Below are positions 26,987-35,156 of a DNA stretch of 64,000 nt, piece by piece. Made by a program: the position numbers and the translations under genes. The notes under the pieces are model-generated. The model worked only from the letters and a program-made list of their open reading frames with translations, was not told where the DNA came from and searched no databases. Every line of letters starts with the position of its first letter. The stretch's first letter is position 1. Source of the stretch: JAUIIK01 sp963745675 (lineage in GTDB: Bacteria; Chloroflexota; Chloroflexia; Thermomicrobiales; CFX8); the NCBI GenBank assembly GCA_963745675.1, contig CAVUYM010000031.1:76003-140002 (forward strand), written 5' to 3'.

Positions 26987-28352
26987 CATCGCCTTCCGGG
27001 TCGATCGCCCAGATCTTGGGGTAGAACTCGCCACGTCCCAGATATGTGTGTGAAATGAAAAAGCCGTAGTGGGCAGGCATCACATCAGTGACATATATCG
27101 AGCCGTCGTTGAAGTCGACCACGTAGATGAGTGTGTCGGAGGGCGACCAGTCACTTACCACTGAAATCGAATCCGGGAAGTTGAGATTTGCGGTACCGTT
27201 CGTGCCCACAACGACCTTGTCGATTATGTCGTTGGGAGCTTGCGGGACTTCGAGGTAGGGCAAAGAGAGTGGACTAAAGGTTTCTGCACCGATCGACTCT
27301 TGGCCCGCCGAGCCGATCTCGCCACGGCCGGTTTCCAATGCGCAGGCTATGCATACCGCGGGCGGGGTCTCGGTCGCGGAAGCTGTCGGCGATGGTTCGG
27401 TCGCTGTCGCAGTTGCGGTTGCGGAGGCCGGCGGGGTTGCCGTTGGATCTGGCGATCCGCCGTCGATGGTCTCGTAGCGCCATTCGTAGTAATGCCGGCC
27501 AACATTGCCGGTTTCGACCTTCCAACCCTGCGCATTGCCCGGCGTATAGGTGGCAACCCGGCGCTCGAAGACCTGAATCAGCATATCCGTCGGGACTCCG
27601 TTGAGTTCTATTGTCGACCAGTAGGCTTCAGTCACCGGGAAACCGAAGCCGAAGAAGGGATCCTGGAAGAGCGGTCCTTCGGAAAGCTGGCCGTTGACCG
27701 AAATCGTGCCGGAGCTATTCATGAAATCCCAGAAGACAGAGGCGACGGTGTGGCTCGTCTCCGGCACAAACTGAGCGCCGGTGACGCCGTATGTTGCGAA
27801 ATGGTCGGCGGAACCCGGCTGTCCAGTCGCGTCCACGGTCGCCATGATCGTTTGGCCGACCGGACGGGCGGGCAGGTCCATCAAGCTGGCCATCTCGGCG
27901 TAGGATGGCGCGCTTTCGTCAGTTGGATCACCGGCAATGTTGATGTCGGCCGGCGGATGCTGCTCGAACAGATTATCGCCGAGTTGAAGCCGGCCGGTCA
28001 TCATCTCAATCGGGAGTAGCCCGGTCGTGACATACCAGGGGCTGCCGGGCTCAACACCTGGATCGGTCGGAATCTCCATCCGAGCTTTATCGTAGTACTG
28101 GACGATGCGCTGGCCTCCGGGAGCGTCAGCATAACGTTCGGCGATGCCTCCAGTCAGCCCCTCCGGCCCCCAGATCCAGGTCCGGCTTAGGACGAGATCG
28201 GCAACTGGTTTATCGGTGCGCTCCCAGGTACGGGCAAATGCGTCATTGGCTGGATCTTCCGCGCCGGCGTTGAGCAGCGGCAGGGCGAGTATCGCAAGCA
28301 ACAGCATGGTGCCAGCGGCGATCACCGCAACCTTCGGAGTCCGTAGTGTCAT
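26946..28352 (-). CDS. Secreted protein of an uncharacterised paralogous family (copy A)
   Basis: This 468-residue protein has a signal peptide (hydrophobic residues about 8-28, cleavage near LLNAGAED). The N-terminal module of about 300 residues is shared with the genes at 30768 and 33764: RTWERTDKPVA, SRTWIWGPEG, VQYYDKARMEI, VPETSHTVA, FWDFMNSSGT, FPVTEAYW, IQVFERRVATYTP and GNVGRHYYEWRYE. A Thr/Ala/Pro-rich linker and a different C-terminal beta-rich domain ending VEIVTVVQ follow. ATG 28352 has GGTGGAGGCCAATCA upstream. I do not know a named function; such modules recur in Chloroflexota secretomes. The 3' end overlaps the GT87 gene. Confidence 0.75.
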   Translation of the reverse strand: MTLRTPKVAVIAAGTMLLLAILALPLLNAGAEDPANDAFARTWERTDKPVADLVLSRTWIWGPEGLTGGIAERYADAPGGQRIVQYYDKARMEIPTDPGVEPGSPWYVTTGLLPIEMMTGRLQLGDNLFEQHPPADINIAGDPTDESAPSYAEMASLMDLPARPVGQTIMATVDATGQPGSADHFATYGVTGAQFVPETSHTVASVFWDFMNSSGTISVNGQLSEGPLFQDPFFGFGFPVTEAYWSTIELNGVPTDMLIQVFERRVATYTPGNAQGWKVETGNVGRHYYEWRYETIDGGSPDPTATPPASATATATATEPSPTASATETPPAVCIACALETGRGEIGSAGQESIGAETFSPLSLPYLEVPQAPNDIIDKVVVGTNGTANLNFPDSISVVSDWSPSDTLIYVVDFNDGSIYVTDVMPAHYGFFISHTYLGRGEFYPKIWAIDPEGDVRTPVVEIVTVVQ

Positions 28353-28480
28353 TGATTGGCCTCCACCAGAGATGAATTTGTCGAGAAAGTGAACGTACAG
28401 GATTAGATTATACGTAACGAACATTAAGAGACGGCAATGCACCAAATACAACGAGGATGTGCTGTCGATCATCAAAAACG

Positions 28481-28516
28481 CCAGCGCCCCTCTTCACGAA
28501 TGAAGAGGGGCGCTGG
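28481..28516 (-). terminator. Intrinsic terminator of the Lon-like lipoprotein gene
   Basis: A perfect 16-base stem (CCAGCGCCCCTCTTCA and its complement) with a four-base loop begins 14 bases after the stop of the minus-strand gene at 28530. On that strand it is followed by CGTTTTTGATG. It is the best-formed intrinsic terminator in the window. Confidence 0.88.
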
Positions 28517-28529
28517 ATGTTACTTAACC

Positions 28530-30587
28530 CTATGGGTTGGATGCTATCTGGAAGATGGCGAGGACCTCGGAGAGAACCGCCGAGTGCCAGTAGTCGCCAA
28601 GCGCATCGAGCTGGTCGCTCGCTTCACCCTGGCGTTCGAGACGAGCGTTGTCGTAGTAGTAGAGCGATGAGACTGGGTCATCGGCGGCGACACCCGATAA
28701 CCAGATCTTCGCACGTTGATCGGCAAGATCAAGCATATCGGCCAGCGCCGTCTGGCGACCATAATCAGTGATCGTGCCGACCTCGTCGACTCGCGCATCC
28801 AACGAGTAATACTCGGCAATCACAATCGCGGATTGGTTGAAGCCAAGCAGGGCTGCGCCCAGTTGCATGATGGCCTGGGCTTCCGGCTTGACCATATTGC
28901 CGATCAGGGTATCTGCCCCATTCACTGCAGCGATGGCGGTCAGATAGGTCTGGTCGGCTTCGATGAAGAGCAATTTGGCAAGATCGAGCGAATAGCCATT
29001 CTGCTCGGCAAACGGCGCGATGATGATCGAATCGAAGTAGGCGATATTCGAGTCAGCGCCGCGTCGGAAAACATCAGCCATCGCGACGAGCGTGTCGAGA
29101 TCTGGCGCTGGCGTCGTTCCGAAGCCAACCCCAATGCTCATGGTATCGTCGGAAACTTCAATGTAGAAGTCAGCCAGAGTGAAGTTGTACGCCGATGTGT
29201 AGATCGCGTTCAGGATGTCATCTTCGGTGTACTCAGTGTACTGCAGATCGTCGATTGCCTTGTTCGCCTGGAATATCAATCCCTGGGCAGCCGAGAGATA
29301 AGCGGCAGCGTCGATCAGGGCAACCGTATCGGTAGCTGTCCGCGGCGTTTGTGCTTCAAGCTTCTGAACGAGGGCCTGAAGCCGGGTTTCCGACGCCGCC
29401 GAAGATTCGACCCGGCTAATCATTGGGTCGATGCCTTGCGTCAGGTAGAGGTTATCCAGCTCGGCGGCCTGGGTCCCAACTTTGACCAGTGCCGCTGCCT
29501 GCCACATCAACTGGAAGGCGCGTGCAACCTGTCCCTCTTGCAGCAGGGAATCAGCCTGGCTGGCGATATCGTCAGCGTAGAGGATGATATCGGAGCGATA
29601 GTCCTGAACATCAGCGGGCAATTCAAGGAACTTGTTGCGTTCTTCTTGATAGCGCGCGTACCAATCGGTGGCTCCAGCCCGATACTTGTTGAAGGCATCC
29701 GGTGGCATGCTGGCCGTGCCGGCACTTGGAATGACGGGTAGCTCAGCGCCGCCAGTTAGTAATGGATAAGCAGTGTAGATATCTGGTACCAGAATGACCT
29801 CAACGCCATTCTGGTTGCCAACCTGCACCAGGTCGACGGATTGTTGGAGGTTGTAGTCGAAATCAAATCGTTGGCCAGCTGGCACAAGCACGGTCGTCTT
29901 GCCAGCAGCGGCCGCTCCGGCGATCTTGTGCGGGATGCCGCCAACTGGTCCGAGGGTGCCGTCCGGGTTGATCGTGCCGGTCATCGTGACGTTCGGGTCG
30001 ATCTGATCACCGAGCAAGCCGGCCAGCACAGCGGTCGTCATCAGCGCGCCCGCTGACGGCCCGTCGATGCGGCCCGCAACATCAAAAGAGAACTCATACT
30101 GAGAGGGGTTGATTCCGAGGAGCAGCGATGCGGTGATGACGGCCATCCAGCCCGCGGTATGCCACTGCGCGCCGGTACCGCCAACTTCGGACTCGAAGAA
30201 TCCCACACGCAAATCACCGACGTTGTTTTCCTCGATATTGACCTGGACACGGCTCGTCCCGCCGATACCCTGCTGGCCATCATATGCAAACCAGAGTGCG
30301 TCAATCTCGACCGGTCCACTCGGCTGAGGAGTAGGCTCTGGCACCGTCGCCGTTGGTTCCGGGTTCGCCGCTGTCGGCGCTAGAGTAGGGACTGCAGGAC
30401 TGGTGGCCGTCGCCGCTGCAGATGCCTCGGTCGCCGTCGGATCACTATCTCCACCCCCTGAAGGGGTAGCGGTGATGACGACCGGTGTCTGCGTCGGATC
30501 ATCGCCGCCGCCAAGCGGGCCGCAAGCAGTTGCGACCAGGGTAAAGACAAGCAGTAAAACAGAAAAGACTGAAAACGGCCGCGCCAT
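28530..30587 (-). CDS. Extracytoplasmic lipoprotein with Lon-type (S16) protease domain
   Basis: This 685-residue protein has a lipobox (LVFTLVATACGP) and a Thr/Pro/Ala-rich linker. At about residues 150-260 it carries a Lon proteolytic domain with the Ser-Lys dyad: Ser in AGRIDGPSAGALMTT and Lys in GPVGGIPHKIAGAAAAGK. There is no AAA+ ATPase domain. The long C-terminal part is helical and acidic (repeated AxxL, DxxA), with no family I can name. ATG 30587 follows GGAAGGATGCGGC. Lying between two secreted paralogues, it may process envelope proteins without ATP. Domain call is firm; role is inferred. Confidence 0.85.
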   Translation of the reverse strand: MARPFSVFSVLLLVFTLVATACGPLGGGDDPTQTPVVITATPSGGGDSDPTATEASAAATATSPAVPTLAPTAANPEPTATVPEPTPQPSGPVEIDALWFAYDGQQGIGGTSRVQVNIEENNVGDLRVGFFESEVGGTGAQWHTAGWMAVITASLLLGINPSQYEFSFDVAGRIDGPSAGALMTTAVLAGLLGDQIDPNVTMTGTINPDGTLGPVGGIPHKIAGAAAAGKTTVLVPAGQRFDFDYNLQQSVDLVQVGNQNGVEVILVPDIYTAYPLLTGGAELPVIPSAGTASMPPDAFNKYRAGATDWYARYQEERNKFLELPADVQDYRSDIILYADDIASQADSLLQEGQVARAFQLMWQAAALVKVGTQAAELDNLYLTQGIDPMISRVESSAASETRLQALVQKLEAQTPRTATDTVALIDAAAYLSAAQGLIFQANKAIDDLQYTEYTEDDILNAIYTSAYNFTLADFYIEVSDDTMSIGVGFGTTPAPDLDTLVAMADVFRRGADSNIAYFDSIIIAPFAEQNGYSLDLAKLLFIEADQTYLTAIAAVNGADTLIGNMVKPEAQAIMQLGAALLGFNQSAIVIAEYYSLDARVDEVGTITDYGRQTALADMLDLADQRAKIWLSGVAADDPVSSLYYYDNARLERQGEASDQLDALGDYWHSAVLSEVLAIFQIASNP

Positions 30588-30767
30588 GCCGCATCCTTCC
30601 GAAACTAATCGATTTGTCATACTGTTACCAGTACGCACACTGTAGTTCGCAGTGTAGCAGATACGCTTCAAACATTACGTTGTGCTTAGACCTGTGGATT
30701 CCTCACGAAAGAGAAGCTGGTTGTACTGTATGCGCGAGATATCAGGGATAGCGAGATCTGGCGGCCA

Positions 30768-32027
30768 ATGAAGCGTTTCCTGCTGACATTTGGGGGGCGT
30801 TTGACCCTCGCACTACTGGTCGCGTTCATTGCCGCCGCCAATCAATTTGAAAGCCTTGCTGTCGCTCCGGGCGATACCGCATTCCAACGTACATGGAGCC
30901 GGACAGACCTGCCAGTTGCGTCGGGCACGCTCAGCCGCACCTGGATGTGGGGGCCAGCCGCCTTCACCAGTCCGATGATCGAATGGATGACCGACAACCC
31001 CGGCAATGGTCGTCTGGTGCAGTATTTCGATAAGAGCCGCATGGAGATCAGCGATCCAAATGCCGATCCGAACGCGATCTGGTTCGTCACCAACGGCTTG
31101 CTTGCCCGCGAACTCGTGACCGGGACGCTCCAGCTCGGTTTGAACGACTTCGAGCAGCGCCAGCCGGCAGAGATCAACGTCGCCGGAGACAGCATCGACC
31201 CGAACGCCCCGACCTATGCCAGTTTCCAGTCGCTATTAGACGCCACTCCACGTGACGATGGGGAGATCATCACCGCCCGCATCGACCGCCAGGGCAGCGT
31301 CACTGACGATCCAGCTCTAGCAGCAGAAGGCGTCACCGCGACGGAATTCGTCACGGAGACGAACCACCGCATAGCTGAGCCTTTCTGGACCTTCATGACG
31401 TCGACCGGGACGGTCTATGAAGACGGCGGCAACCTGACCGCGCCACTTTTCGAGACGCCCTTCTTCGCAACTGGCCTGCCGATCAGCGAAGCCTACTGGG
31501 CGCAGGTTGCGGTCAATGGCGTCTCACAGGATGTCCTCGTCCAGGTCTTCGAGCGCCGGGTCCTGACTTACACGCCAAACAACGCCCCCGAATGGCAAGT
31601 CGAAGCTGGCAACGTCGGCCGCCATTACTACGAATGGCGCTATGGTGCCGAGCCTCCGAACGAGCCTCCAGCTGCGGAAGCAGGAACGTCATCAATTGGC
31701 CCAACACCGTTGCCGTCGCTCTCCAACTTCGACGGAATGACTCGCCTGACGATCGCCAACATCGCTCCCGAGTCGCTCACCGTCACACTGGCAGGACCGG
31801 AGTCGCAGACGATCGAACTTCCAGCCTGCGAGGGCTGCCAGAGCACCAGCCAACCGCCGTTGAGCTGCTCGCCAGACGCGCCCTCGACGACGCTCGACAT
31901 CCTCCCCGGCACCTACCTCGTCACCAGCCAGCGCCCCGATGGCGACGCCCCGCCGCTGAGCGGTCCGTGGACTGTCGTTCCGAATGCTGGCTATGGCGCC
32001 TGTTTCTTCGTCGTGACGGACGGCTAG
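30768..32027 (+). CDS. Secreted protein of the same paralogous family (copy B)
   Basis: This 419-residue protein has a signal peptide (residues 1-31). The shared module reads RTWSRTDLPVA, SRTWMWGPAAF, VQYFDKSRMEI, IWFVTNGLLARELVTG, FWTFMTSTGTVYE, FFATGLPISEAYW, QVFERRVLTYTP and GNVGRHYYEWRYG. After a short linker it carries a C-terminal domain of about 100 residues with four cysteines (LPACEGCQ, LSCSPD, GACFFVV), also found in copy C but not in copy A. The start is ATG 30768. It is divergent from the Lon-like lipoprotein. Function unknown. Confidence 0.75.
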   Translation: MKRFLLTFGGRLTLALLVAFIAAANQFESLAVAPGDTAFQRTWSRTDLPVASGTLSRTWMWGPAAFTSPMIEWMTDNPGNGRLVQYFDKSRMEISDPNADPNAIWFVTNGLLARELVTGTLQLGLNDFEQRQPAEINVAGDSIDPNAPTYASFQSLLDATPRDDGEIITARIDRQGSVTDDPALAAEGVTATEFVTETNHRIAEPFWTFMTSTGTVYEDGGNLTAPLFETPFFATGLPISEAYWAQVAVNGVSQDVLVQVFERRVLTYTPNNAPEWQVEAGNVGRHYYEWRYGAEPPNEPPAAEAGTSSIGPTPLPSLSNFDGMTRLTIANIAPESLTVTLAGPESQTIELPACEGCQSTSQPPLSCSPDAPSTTLDILPGTYLVTSQRPDGDAPPLSGPWTVVPNAGYGACFFVVTDG

Positions 32028-32047
32028 CCGCGCCGACGATTCTGCTG

Positions 32048-32227
32048 CTAGCGAGCCTCGATTATCGGCGATTCTTCAAGCGGCACCAAGGGCTGCTCGT
32101 CGGAGAGGATCATGGCGGCGCTTGGCGTCCCGCCTGCGGTAGCTGCTGACGCTTCGTTGTCCGTAGAGAGGCATGCAGCAAGGAGCGAGGGAAGCAAGAG
32201 GATCAGAATGATGAAGCGAGGTTGCAT
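32048..32227 (-). CDS. Small lipoprotein, 59 residues
   Basis: On the minus strand ATG 32227, preceded by GAAAGGCAAGCGT, opens a 59-codon frame ending at TAG 32048-32050. It starts MQPRFIILILLLPSLLAACL, a complete lipoprotein signal with lipobox LAAC. The remainder is short and acidic (DEQPLVPLEESPIIEAR). It lies between copy B and the beta-propeller gene. The signal peptide and ribosome-binding site support it, but no family is recognised. Confidence 0.6.
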   Translation of the reverse strand: MQPRFIILILLLPSLLAACLSTDNEASAATAGGTPSAAMILSDEQPLVPLEESPIIEAR

Positions 32228-32415
32228 ACGCTTGCCTTTCGACGCATATACAGATGGAGACTATACGTATGCACTGTATAGATAGCTCCATGGCAGCTAG
32301 AAGCACTTGCGATTGAAAGGCAATCACGCGTCCGGGCCCGCTCACTCCAACGTAAATCAGACTGAATGAGTACAGCAGAACGACTTCAACATCTCGATGG
32401 CGAGCATCACTGCAG

Positions 32416-33621
32416 TTGGGCATTGGAACATTGGGCTCCAGAGCGCCGAAATCAAATCCTACAATCGTCGCCGTCCTGGTCAGCCTATGGACGTTGCTCG
32501 CGTCCCAGGGCATCGCAATCGCCGACGATCGCTTCGTGCCCGACTGGCAGCCCAGGACGAACGGGGTCTACGCAGTCCGGCAAGTTGCAACAGATACCGG
32601 GCCTGATCTCGATCTTCTCAATCTCATGACGGGAGAGTCCTCAGGATTCGCGACCTCTGAGGCACAGGAAGGTCCAGCAGATATTGACGGTGAGTGGGTC
32701 GTCTGGGTTGAGAATTCCTTCCCATACAGCCGGCTCGACTGCACAAACAGACTCCTGGCCAAGAGGATCGATTCTAGCGATACGTTCACGATGGCTGAGA
32801 ACCTGCTCGGTCCGACAGCGCCACGCATCAGTGGAAACCTTGTCGTCTGGGGATCGCTCGAAGGGGACTGTCCAACAGATAGCAGTCCGGCGTCAGTCTC
32901 TGGGGAGTCATCGCTAACGACCTTTGATCTCGATGAGAAGTTGATCGTGGCAACACTTGGCCCGTTTCGAGGACATGTCGTATCAGTCGCGATAGACGGC
33001 AGCAATATCATCTGGTCTCAGCGATCTGATCTCAGAGGGCTCACGTCAGGCGATATCATGTACGTTCAAATTGGCTCGGACGCGCCACCAGCCAGGCTCG
33101 GCCGGGCACTAGAAGGGTCTTACGACGTTTCCGGAAACACTCTTGTTTACGCCGACACGAGGAATCAGCTCACAGTTGTCGATCTGGCCAGTGGGGATAC
33201 CACGATCCTCGATGAGGCGACCAGCGGCGGCGACCTTCGTAGTCCCCCAAAGATCCGCTACTCGACGATTGACGGTTCGCACATAGCCTGGGACCAGCTG
33301 ACGAACAGTGGTGGATGGGAACTGAGAGCCTATTCGCTGGAAACTGACAGACACTACGTGGTTGATACTAGCGAGTGGCCGCATCAACCTCACCTGCAAG
33401 CGGGAACCTTGGTCTGGCAATCTGGGAGCGACCGTGACGGATATGGAGTTCGCTCTGCTTCAGTTGATGACTTCGAACAGCTGAATAAGATTGAGACCCG
33501 GAACGTGACACGAGAGATATTGGTCTGGAGCGGCATCGCACTGGGCGCTATGGCGATGGCGTATATGATCTGGCGGCAGCTTGGGCAGCACCAGAAGAGG
33601 GCCCAATCTGTCATCACATAA
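32416..33621 (+). CDS. Membrane-anchored beta-propeller-like protein
   Basis: This protein of about 400 residues has an N-terminal signal or anchor (IVAVLVSLWTLLASQGIAIA) and a C-terminal membrane helix (ILVWSGIALGAMAMAYMIW) with a basic tail. Between them, repeated blade-like units recur every 45-60 residues: ADIDGEWVVWVE, RISGNLVVWGS, AIDGSNIIWSQ, DVSGNTLVYAD, TIDGSHIAWDQ and LQAGTLVWQS. This resembles TolB/WD40-type propellers. TTG 32416 is the earliest start; the true start may be slightly downstream. It lies between copies B and C of the secreted family on the same strand. Ligand unknown. Confidence 0.65.
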   Translation: MGIGTLGSRAPKSNPTIVAVLVSLWTLLASQGIAIADDRFVPDWQPRTNGVYAVRQVATDTGPDLDLLNLMTGESSGFATSEAQEGPADIDGEWVVWVENSFPYSRLDCTNRLLAKRIDSSDTFTMAENLLGPTAPRISGNLVVWGSLEGDCPTDSSPASVSGESSLTTFDLDEKLIVATLGPFRGHVVSVAIDGSNIIWSQRSDLRGLTSGDIMYVQIGSDAPPARLGRALEGSYDVSGNTLVYADTRNQLTVVDLASGDTTILDEATSGGDLRSPPKIRYSTIDGSHIAWDQLTNSGGWELRAYSLETDRHYVVDTSEWPHQPHLQAGTLVWQSGSDRDGYGVRSASVDDFEQLNKIETRNVTREILVWSGIALGAMAMAYMIWRQLGQHQKRAQSVIT

Positions 33622-33763
33622 TACGGATCTCCTGTGATGAAAAGATAGTCAACACAGTTGGGCTATAGTCGAAAGTGATCTCGCTTCCGTAAGGTAAGTT
33701 CGGTATGGTCTGGACCTACCCACACCCCTAGTGTGCATTGCAGTATAGATATCGAAAGGGTTC

Positions 33764-35026
33764 ATGATGCAAATGCTCCGTCTCCTCTGGGTGGCGCTGA
33801 TCGTTGCCGGAGGCACGGCACTGACGCTGGCGCCGGCGGCGGCGGTTGAGACCGGCGACGACGCCTTCGCCTACACCTGGAGCCGCACCGATCTACCGGT
33901 CGCAAATAGTCAGGCCACCCGCACCTGGATGTGGGGTCCAGCCGCGTTCACCTCGGCCATGGAAGAGGAATACACAGAAGGCGTCGGCGGCGGGCGCATC
34001 GTCCAGTACTTCGACAAGACGCGCATGGAGATCTCGACCGATCCGACCGCCGATCCCAACTCGATCTGGTACGTCACCAACGGCTTGCTCGCCAAGGAAC
34101 TGGTGACCGGCGAACTGCAACTTGGCAATAACGATTTCCTGCCATTTGAACCAGCCCAGGTCAACGTCGCAGGCGACGCCGATGACAGCAACGGCCCAAT
34201 GTACGCATCGTTCACCGACCTCCTCAACGACAATGCGCTGGCCGAAGGCACCATCATCACCCAGCGGATTCACCGTGACGGCTCGGTGACCAACGACCCG
34301 AGCCTCGTCGACCGAAACGTAGCGGCCGCAACGCTGGTACCGGAGACGAATCACACCGTTGCCGCGCCCTTCTGGGCCTTCATGACCTCGACCGGAACGG
34401 TCTACGAAAATAGCCAGTATGTTGAAGGCCAGCTGTTCCAGAATCCCTTCTTCGCAACTGGCCTGCCGATCAGCGAAGCCTACTGGGCTGATGTCAAGGT
34501 GGCCGGCAGCCAGCAGCAGGTGTTGATCCAGGTCTTCGAGCGCCGGGTTCTGACCTACACGCCGAACAACCCGACTGAGTGGCAGGTCGAAGCAGGTAAC
34601 GTCGGACAGCATTACTATCGCTGGCGCTATCTGGCCGAAATCCCTGGCGAGCCACCAGCCGTCAGCCTTAGCGAGTATCACTCGATGGGACCGAACTTCT
34701 TGCCGACATGGCCGATCGACTATGACGGCCAAACGATGGTCTCCTTCGGCAATCAGGCGCCCTATGCAATGACGGTCCAGATGGATGGACCGATATCGCG
34801 CACAATCACCCTACCGGCCTGTGACAGCTGCCCGATTTACAACCCCCTGCTCCCGCCATCAGCCTGCCGGGATGACATTCCCTGGAGTGATGAGATGCTG
34901 CCGCCGGGAACCTACCGGGTGCAGGTCAGTTGGGACAACAGCAGCACGACGCCGCTAGCTGGACCGCAAACTTACGTACCCGACGCCGGATATGGGACCT
35001 GTTTCTTTATTTTGGAAGGCCTCTAG
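33764..35026 (+). CDS. Secreted protein of the same paralogous family (copy C)
   Basis: This 420-residue protein has a signal peptide (MLRLLWVALIVAGGTALTLA). The shared module is YTWSRTDLPVA, TRTWMWGPAAF, VQYFDKTRMEIS, IWYVTNGLLAKELVTGELQL, FWAFMTSTGTVYE, FFATGLPISEAYW, QVFERRVLTYTPNNP and GNVGQHYYRWRY. The C-terminal domain has four Cys (LPACDSCP, SACRDD, GTCFFIL) as in copy B, with which it is collinear throughout. ATG 33764 follows GAAAGGG. It is 130 bases upstream of the GH15 gene. A B/C duplication is evident; the function is not. Confidence 0.75.
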   Translation: MMQMLRLLWVALIVAGGTALTLAPAAAVETGDDAFAYTWSRTDLPVANSQATRTWMWGPAAFTSAMEEEYTEGVGGGRIVQYFDKTRMEISTDPTADPNSIWYVTNGLLAKELVTGELQLGNNDFLPFEPAQVNVAGDADDSNGPMYASFTDLLNDNALAEGTIITQRIHRDGSVTNDPSLVDRNVAAATLVPETNHTVAAPFWAFMTSTGTVYENSQYVEGQLFQNPFFATGLPISEAYWADVKVAGSQQQVLIQVFERRVLTYTPNNPTEWQVEAGNVGQHYYRWRYLAEIPGEPPAVSLSEYHSMGPNFLPTWPIDYDGQTMVSFGNQAPYAMTVQMDGPISRTITLPACDSCPIYNPLLPPSACRDDIPWSDEMLPPGTYRVQVSWDNSSTTPLAGPQTYVPDAGYGTCFFILEGL

Positions 35027-35156
35027 CCGTTAGGATTCTAATAGTCGTTCGACATTAAAACCGAATGGCGGCATAATCGGAGTGTACGTACATGTGCGCA
35101 CACGAGAGGGTAGAGCGTTTCCTCTCTCGATTCTCTATCAATAGGGCGGGCGAACT

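Noticed and set aside
27240..28019. Plus-strand frame of 259 codons
   Set aside because: Antisense to secreted protein copy A; Gly/Arg-rich composition typical of a shadow frame.
28716..29741. Plus-strand frame of 341 codons
   Set aside because: Lies antisense to the Lon-like lipoprotein and has no recognisable motif or ribosome-binding site.
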